From the NCBI GenBank assembly GCA_031253835.1, contig JAIRVP010000044.1:1-64000 (forward strand): a stretch of DNA of 64,000 bases. Reading direction: 5' to 3'. A program made the position numbers and the translations under genes. The notes under the pieces are model-generated. The model did not search any database. It was not told where the DNA came from and saw only the letters and a list, made by a program, of their open reading frames with translations. Source of the DNA: Burkholderia sp. GTDB taxonomy: Bacteria; Pseudomonadota; Gammaproteobacteria; Burkholderiales; Burkholderiaceae. Positions 59,833 to 64,000 of the stretch are shown here, piece after piece. Position 1 is the first letter of the stretch; each line of letters opens with the position of its first letter.

Positions 59833-60642
59833 TTACGCCTGCCGCTGCAGCCCGTCCACGTCCTTCGAGGGCGCCGGCCGGTAGCCGAGCGATTCCGAGA
59901 TGGTGAGCGCGGTGCGGCTCAGCTGGCCGAGCCACGCGTCCTGCAGGCGGTCGGCCGGTGCCGACAGCGACAGGCCCGCGACGAGCTTGCCCGAATCGTC
60001 GTAGATGCCGGCCGCGATACAGCGCACGCCGAGCTCCAGCTCCTCGTTGTCGCGCGCGCACGATTGCTGGCGGACGATCGTCAGCTCGCGCTCGAGCTTC
60101 GCGATGTCGGTGATGCTGTTCTGCGTATGGCCGGACAGCCCCGTGCGCGTCGCATAGGCGCGCACGCGCGACGTTTCGTCGGCCGCGAGGAACAGCTTGC
60201 CGACCGACGTCAGGTGCAGCGGCGCACGGCCGCCGATCGCGCGGACGACCTGCATCCCCGAGCGTTCGGAATACGCGCGCTCGATGTAGACGATCTCGTC
60301 GCCCTGGCGCACCGACAGGTTCACGGTCTGCCCGGTGAGGCGGTGCAGTTCGCGCATCGGCATCAGCGCCGCGTCGCGCACCGACAGGCGCGCCTTCACG
60401 AGGTTGCCGAGCTCCAGCAGCCGCATGCCGAGGCGGTAGGTGCCGGGATCGGAGCGGTCGACGAGGCGACAGGTCACCATGTCGTTGAGGATGCGGTGCG
60501 CGGTCGACGGGTGCAGCTCCGTGCGCTGCGCCAGTTCCTTCAGGCTGACAGGATCACTGTGCGCGGCGAGCGCGTCCAGCAGCCGCATCATGCGTTCGAT
60601 CACCTGGATCGACGTTTTTGAATCCGGGGTGGGTTGGCTCAT
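59833..60642 (-). CDS. IclR-family transcriptional regulator
   Basis: This 269-residue regulator has an N-terminal winged helix-turn-helix (IQVIERMMRLLDALAAHSDPVSLKELAQRTELHPSTAHRILNDMV) and a C-terminal IclR effector domain (GRAPLHLTSVGKLFLA, ELGVRCIAAGIYDDSGKLVAGLSLSAPADR). It is divergent from lutA with 183 bases between starts and is the likely regulator of lactate use; the expected ligand is lactate or pyruvate. The ATG at 60642 matches the family N-terminus; the very long open frame upstream runs antisense to lutAB and is not part of the gene. Confidence 0.93.
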   Translation of the reverse strand: MSQPTPDSKTSIQVIERMMRLLDALAAHSDPVSLKELAQRTELHPSTAHRILNDMVTCRLVDRSDPGTYRLGMRLLELGNLVKARLSVRDAALMPMRELHRLTGQTVNLSVRQGDEIVYIERAYSERSGMQVVRAIGGRAPLHLTSVGKLFLAADETSRVRAYATRTGLSGHTQNSITDIAKLERELTIVRQQSCARDNEELELGVRCIAAGIYDDSGKLVAGLSLSAPADRLQDAWLGQLSRTALTISESLGYRPAPSKDVDGLQRQA

Positions 60643-60825
60643 GTCGGGGGAAAAATCGGTTGACGCGTCAAGCGGTGTTGGAACGATTGTATCTCGTATC
60701 GTGAAAAAAGCGAACGGCGTTCGAGGAAGTCCTCGTTTCGCGCACGGCGGGCTTGCATGCGAGCCGGCGTTGGTCTTGCCGGCCAAACGGCGGATAATGA
60801 GAGCCGTTTTCTCGAAGGAGCACGT

Positions 60826-61548
60826 ATGCGAGTCGGTTTGTTCGTGACCTGCCTGGTCGATCTGATGCGCCCCGAAATCGGTTTCTCGGCGCTCAAGCTG
60901 ATTCGCGACGCCGGCTACGAGGTGATCGTGCCGCCCGCGCAGACCTGCTGCGGCCAGCCGGCCTACAACTCGGGCGACCGCGCACTCGCGCGCGATCTCG
61001 CCGAAAAGACGCTGCGCGAGTTCGAGCAGTTCGATTACGTCGTCGCGCCGTCGGGTTCGTGCGGCGGGATGATCCGCGTGCACTACGGCGACCTGTTCCG
61101 CGACGACCCCGAACTGATGGGGCGCTACACGCGGTTCCAGCAGAAAGTCTACGAACTGACCGATTTCCTCGCGAATGTCGCGAAGGTGTCGCTCGCGCCG
61201 GGCGAATTCACCGGGCCCGTCACCTATCACGACTCGTGCTCGGGCCTGCGCGAACTCGGCGTGAAGGCGCAGCCGCGCGCGCTGCTCGCGCAGCGCGGCG
61301 TCGCGGTCACCGAGATGAAGGACTGCGAGCACTGCTGCGGCTTCGGCGGCACGTTCGCGATCAAGTACGGCGACATCTCGGCGGCCATCGCGGACGAGAA
61401 ATGCGCGAACGTGCGCGCGTCGGGCGCGGGCACCGTCGTGCTCGGCGATCTCGGCTGCATGCTGAACATCGAAGGGCGGTTGCGCCGCACCGGCGACCGC
61501 GACACGCGCGTGCTGCACGTCGCGCAGGTGCTGGCGGGCGACGTCTGA
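60826..61548 (+). CDS. lutA: Lactate-utilization iron-sulfur protein LutA
   Basis: This 240-residue protein belongs to the LutA/YkgE family with two cysteine-rich CCG domains: QTCCGQPAYNSGDRALA with SGSCGGMI, and YHDSCSGLRELG with CEHCCGFGGTFAIKYG. With LutB and LutC it forms the iron-sulfur L-lactate dehydrogenase. GGAG lies 6 bases upstream of the ATG at 60826. It is followed 34 bases later by lutB and probably shares its transcript. Confidence 0.94.
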   Translation: MRVGLFVTCLVDLMRPEIGFSALKLIRDAGYEVIVPPAQTCCGQPAYNSGDRALARDLAEKTLREFEQFDYVVAPSGSCGGMIRVHYGDLFRDDPELMGRYTRFQQKVYELTDFLANVAKVSLAPGEFTGPVTYHDSCSGLRELGVKAQPRALLAQRGVAVTEMKDCEHCCGFGGTFAIKYGDISAAIADEKCANVRASGAGTVVLGDLGCMLNIEGRLRRTGDRDTRVLHVAQVLAGDV

Positions 61549-61582
61549 CGCCCGGTTCCGCTCACTTTTCCCCGATACCGCG

Positions 61583-62995
61583 ATGCAAGTCCAATCGATG
61601 CATTTCAAGGCGCGCGCCGGCCAGAAGCTGGCCGACCAGCGCCTGCAGCAGAACCTGAAGAAGCTGTCGACGAAGTTCGTGTCCGCGCGCGCCGACGCGA
61701 TGACCGCGATCGACTTCCCGGCCACGCGCGCCGCGCTCAAGGCGCGCCGCAACCGCGCGCTGGAAAATCTCGACGTGTGGCTCGAAGCGTTCGAGCGCGA
61801 GGCGACGCGGCGCGGCACGACGGTGCTGTTCGCCGAAACGACCGCGGATGCCGCACGGCTCGTGGCCGACATCGCGCGCCGGCACGACGTGAAGAAGGTC
61901 ATCAAGACCAAGTCGATGGTGTCCGAGGAGATGCGCCTGAACGCGGTGCTCGCGGAGATGGGCGTGCAGTCGATCGAGACGGACCTCGGCGAATACATCC
62001 TGCAGATCAACGACAACGAGCCGCCGAGCCACATCATTGCGCCCGTCGTGCACAAGGACAAGGACGAGATCGCCGACCTGTTCGCGCGCACGCACCACCG
62101 CGAGCGGCTCACCGAGATACCGGACATGACGCGCGAGGCGCGCGAGGTGCTGCGCCCGCATTTCATGTCGGCCGACATGGGCGTGACGGGCGGCAACTTC
62201 GTGATCGCCGAGACGGGCTCGGTCGCGATCGTGACGAACGAAGGGAACGAGGGCATGTGCACGGTGATGCCGCGCGTGCACGTGGCGGTGACGGGTATCG
62301 AGAAGGTGCTGCCGACGCTCGAGGATCTCGCGACCGCGATGCGCCTGCTGCCGCGTTCCGCGACCGGGCAGAAGACATCGAATTATTTCTCGCTGCTGAC
62401 CGGGCCGCGCGGGCCGGGCGACGAGGACGGCCCCGAGCACAACTACGTGGTGCTGGTCGACGGCGGCCGCACGGGGCTGATCGGCGGCGAATTCCAGGAG
62501 ATGCTGCGCTGCATCCGCTGCGGCGCCTGCATGAACCACTGCCCGGTGTACCAGAAGGTCGGCGGCCACGCGTACGGCTGGGTCTATCCGGGGCCGATGG
62601 GGTCGGTGCTGACGCCGAGCTACGTCGGGCTCGACCGCTCGCTCGACCTGCCGCAGGCCGCGACGCTCTGCGGCGAATGCGACAGCGTGTGCCCGGCCGG
62701 GATTCCGTTGTCGCACCTGCTGCGCACGTTGCGCGAGAAGCAGGTCGAGCGGCACCTGCGGCCGTGGCGCGAGCGGGCGGCGCTCGCCGCATGGGGCTTC
62801 TTCGCCCGGCGGCCGATGCTGTACGCGCTGACGACCAAGCTCGCGGTGCGGGTCCTCGAGCGGCTGGGCGGCAACGGCGGCACGCTGCGGCGCCTGCCGA
62901 TGATGGGCGGCTGGATGGATACGCGCGACATGCCGACGCCGACCGGGCGCACGTTCCGCGAGCTGTACGCGGCGTCCCAGAGCCACCTCGGCTGA
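61583..62995 (+). CDS. lutB: Lactate-utilization iron-sulfur protein LutB
   Basis: This 470-residue protein has an N-terminal LUD domain (VKKVIKTKSMVSEEMRLNAVL, GNFVIAETGSVAIVTNEGNEG) and two 4Fe-4S cluster motifs: CIRCGACMNHCPVY near residue 312 and CGECDSVCPAGIP near 360. It carries electrons in L-lactate oxidation to pyruvate. The third subunit, LutC, normally follows; here the next gene is a small exported protein, so lutC is either elsewhere or missing. No frameshift is seen in lutB itself. Confidence 0.94.
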   Translation: MQVQSMHFKARAGQKLADQRLQQNLKKLSTKFVSARADAMTAIDFPATRAALKARRNRALENLDVWLEAFEREATRRGTTVLFAETTADAARLVADIARRHDVKKVIKTKSMVSEEMRLNAVLAEMGVQSIETDLGEYILQINDNEPPSHIIAPVVHKDKDEIADLFARTHHRERLTEIPDMTREAREVLRPHFMSADMGVTGGNFVIAETGSVAIVTNEGNEGMCTVMPRVHVAVTGIEKVLPTLEDLATAMRLLPRSATGQKTSNYFSLLTGPRGPGDEDGPEHNYVVLVDGGRTGLIGGEFQEMLRCIRCGACMNHCPVYQKVGGHAYGWVYPGPMGSVLTPSYVGLDRSLDLPQAATLCGECDSVCPAGIPLSHLLRTLREKQVERHLRPWRERAALAAWGFFARRPMLYALTTKLAVRVLERLGGNGGTLRRLPMMGGWMDTRDMPTPTGRTFRELYAASQSHLG

Positions 62996-63124
62996 CGACT
63001 GTTCATCGAGTGGCAACAGTGCGTTCGCTATTTGCATATTTATCTCGATAGATGCGGTCTATAGAATCCTGTCTGTAGTCCCCGGAATTGGGTTTCGGGG
63101 TACCCGGTCAAGGAGGTCCGCATC

Positions 63125-63352
63125 ATGAGAAAGACAATATCGATGTACTGGCCGCTGGCAATCGTCGTCCCGCTGGCAGCGGCAGCCTATCTGCATGCGA
63201 TGGCCGATGCGCCGTCGCGTGGCCCGCTGGCGGTGCACCAGGCGTCTGCCGAGCTGGCGCGCGCGGTGTCGTTCGGGCTGGTCGACGACGCGGCGAAGCC
63301 GCTGCCGGCCGCATCCGGCGACGTGGTGCTCGCCGCGCCGAAGGCGCTGTAA
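63125..63352 (+). CDS. Small exported or membrane-anchored hypothetical protein (75 aa)
   Basis: This is a 75-residue protein of unknown function. The N-terminus is a positively charged start followed by a hydrophobic segment (MYWPLAIVVPLAAAAYLHAMA), either a signal peptide or membrane anchor. The rest is a short hydrophilic tail (APSRGPLAVHQASAELARAVSFGLVDDA) ending in GDVVLAAPKAL. A very strong ribosome-binding site (AAGGAGG) lies 9 bases before the ATG, which argues that it is a genuine gene. It sits alone between lutB and the phosphatase gene. Confidence 0.7.
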   Translation: MRKTISMYWPLAIVVPLAAAAYLHAMADAPSRGPLAVHQASAELARAVSFGLVDDAAKPLPAASGDVVLAAPKAL

Positions 63353-63453
63353 TGCACGGCGCCGTCGCTTTGCGCGGCGGCGCGATTTCAGGCGCCTTTG
63401 TATAATGGCGTGTTGTTCTCCCACGCGGTCCGCCGCACCTTTCCGATAGTGCG

Positions 63454-63936
63454 ATGACCCGCGTTGCGATCTGTTTCGTCTGTCTCGGCAACATCTGCCG
63501 TTCGCCCACCGCGGAAGGCGTGATGCGCCACCAGGTCGACGCGGCCGCGCTGGCCGACCGGATCGCGATCGATTCGGCCGGTACCGGCGACTGGCACGTG
63601 GGCGAGCCGCCCGATACGCGGGCGCAGGCTGCGGCCCGCAACCGCGGCTACGACCTGTCGGCGCTGCGCGCGCGGCAGGTGAATGCGGCGGATTTCGAGC
63701 GCTTCGACCTGCTGCTCGCGATGGACGAGGCGAATCTCGCGGAATTGCAGCGCCGCTGCCCGCCGCAGCATCGCGACAAGGTGCGCCTGCTGATGGAATT
63801 CGCGCCGGGTTCGACCGAAACCGAAGTGGCCGATCCGTATTTCGGCGGCGCACAAGGTTTCGAACAGGTGCTCGACCAGGTCGAACGCGCGTGCGCGGGC
63901 CTGTTGGAGACGCTGCGGGCCCGGACGGCGCGCTGA
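63454..63936 (+). CDS. Low-molecular-weight protein-tyrosine phosphatase
   Basis: This 160-residue cytoplasmic phosphatase has the active-site loop CLGNICRS (CX5R) at about residues 10-17, SPTAEGVMRHQ after it, and SAGTGDWHVGEPPD. The general acid DPY loop is present (EVADPYFGGAQGFEQVLDQVERAC). It removes phosphate from tyrosine residues, often in exopolysaccharide control by a partner kinase, but no kinase is adjacent. It lies just ahead of what looks like the iscR promoter, a neighbour pair common in betaproteobacteria. Confidence 0.95.
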   Translation: MTRVAICFVCLGNICRSPTAEGVMRHQVDAAALADRIAIDSAGTGDWHVGEPPDTRAQAAARNRGYDLSALRARQVNAADFERFDLLLAMDEANLAELQRRCPPQHRDKVRLLMEFAPGSTETEVADPYFGGAQGFEQVLDQVERACAGLLETLRARTAR

Positions 63937-63981
63937 TCGCACGGTATTCAGCGGTTTGCGAATACCCTATCAAAGGCATGG

Positions 63982-64000
63982 ATACTTGACTAAAATCGTC
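63982..64000 (+). promoter_or_regulatory. IscR type-1-like site, truncated by the window edge
   Basis: ATACTTGACTAAAATCGTC fits the left and central part of the IscR type-1 motif ATASYYGACTRWWWYAGTC. TTGACT within it could serve as a -35 element. The right half would lie beyond base 64000, as would the gene it controls, presumably iscR. Confidence 0.6.

Noticed and set aside
60643..62262. Upstream extension of the IclR gene to about 809 residues
   Set aside because: The extension is antisense to lutA and lutB; the IclR family N-terminus (helix-turn-helix) starts at 60642.

Overview
The window reads as a stretch of the main chromosome of a high-GC betaproteobacterium, most likely Burkholderia (Burkholderia cepacia complex or a close relative). 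The evidence is the gene set and its order: glnA-ntrB-ntrC behind a sigma-54 promoter, aceE-aceF-lpdA with a lipoyl-bearing E3, a phasin behind PhaR-like operators, argA/hrpA back to back, and a low-molecular-weight phosphatase ahead of an apparent iscR promoter. Species calls are inference; no database was searched.

Layout. 1-1842: the end of a class III aminotransferase, an APS kinase and a gene-poor stretch. 1843-12544: a 10.7-kb integrated element in the 3' part of a tRNA-Val(CAC) gene, bounded by an exact 46-bp direct repeat. 12500-23246: the intact tRNA-Val, an Lrp regulator, an aminotransferase, a RidA protein, a porin, an amino-acid permease, and a LysR-controlled acyl-CoA dehydrogenase / CoA-transferase / MHS transporter operon. 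23289-33734: yggX, argA, hrpA, a YVTN propeller protein, a sterol-desaturase-like hydroxylase, an EI24 protein, a CinA-like protein and a rhodanese. 33856-38413: the nitrogen-control block glnA-ntrBC. 38502-47034: an S9 peptidase, xth, tRNA-fMet, an Asp/Glu racemase, dinB with a LexA box, prlC and folD. 47276-57139: a FixL/FixJ-type two-component pair divergent from the pyruvate dehydrogenase operon. 57345-64000: phasin, a PBP7-like peptidase, an IclR regulator divergent from lutA-lutB, a small exported protein, a low-molecular-weight phosphatase and the start of what looks like the iscR promoter.

The integrated element is the unusual part. It carries its own tyrosine integrase beside the tRNA, an AlpA/excisionase-like protein, a TrfA-like plasmid replication initiator followed at once by four 21-22 bp iterons and a pyrimidine-rich, tandemly repeated origin-like segment, a field of nested palindromes, and a second, stripped-down tyrosine recombinase. 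Its cargo is an AT-rich, tightly coupled three-gene cassette: a DUF262 protein, a DUF3696-type AAA ATPase and an unrecognised 300-residue protein. The element looks like an integrative plasmid or satellite carrying a probable defence cassette. I do not recognise the three-gene combination as a named system.

Several regulatory sites are readable in the backbone: a sigma-54 promoter with NtrC-like sites at glnA, a LexA box at dinB, an LTTR operator at 18.6 kb, a palindromic shared -10 element between argA and hrpA, PhaR-like operators at the phasin gene and an IscR type-1-like site cut by the right edge.
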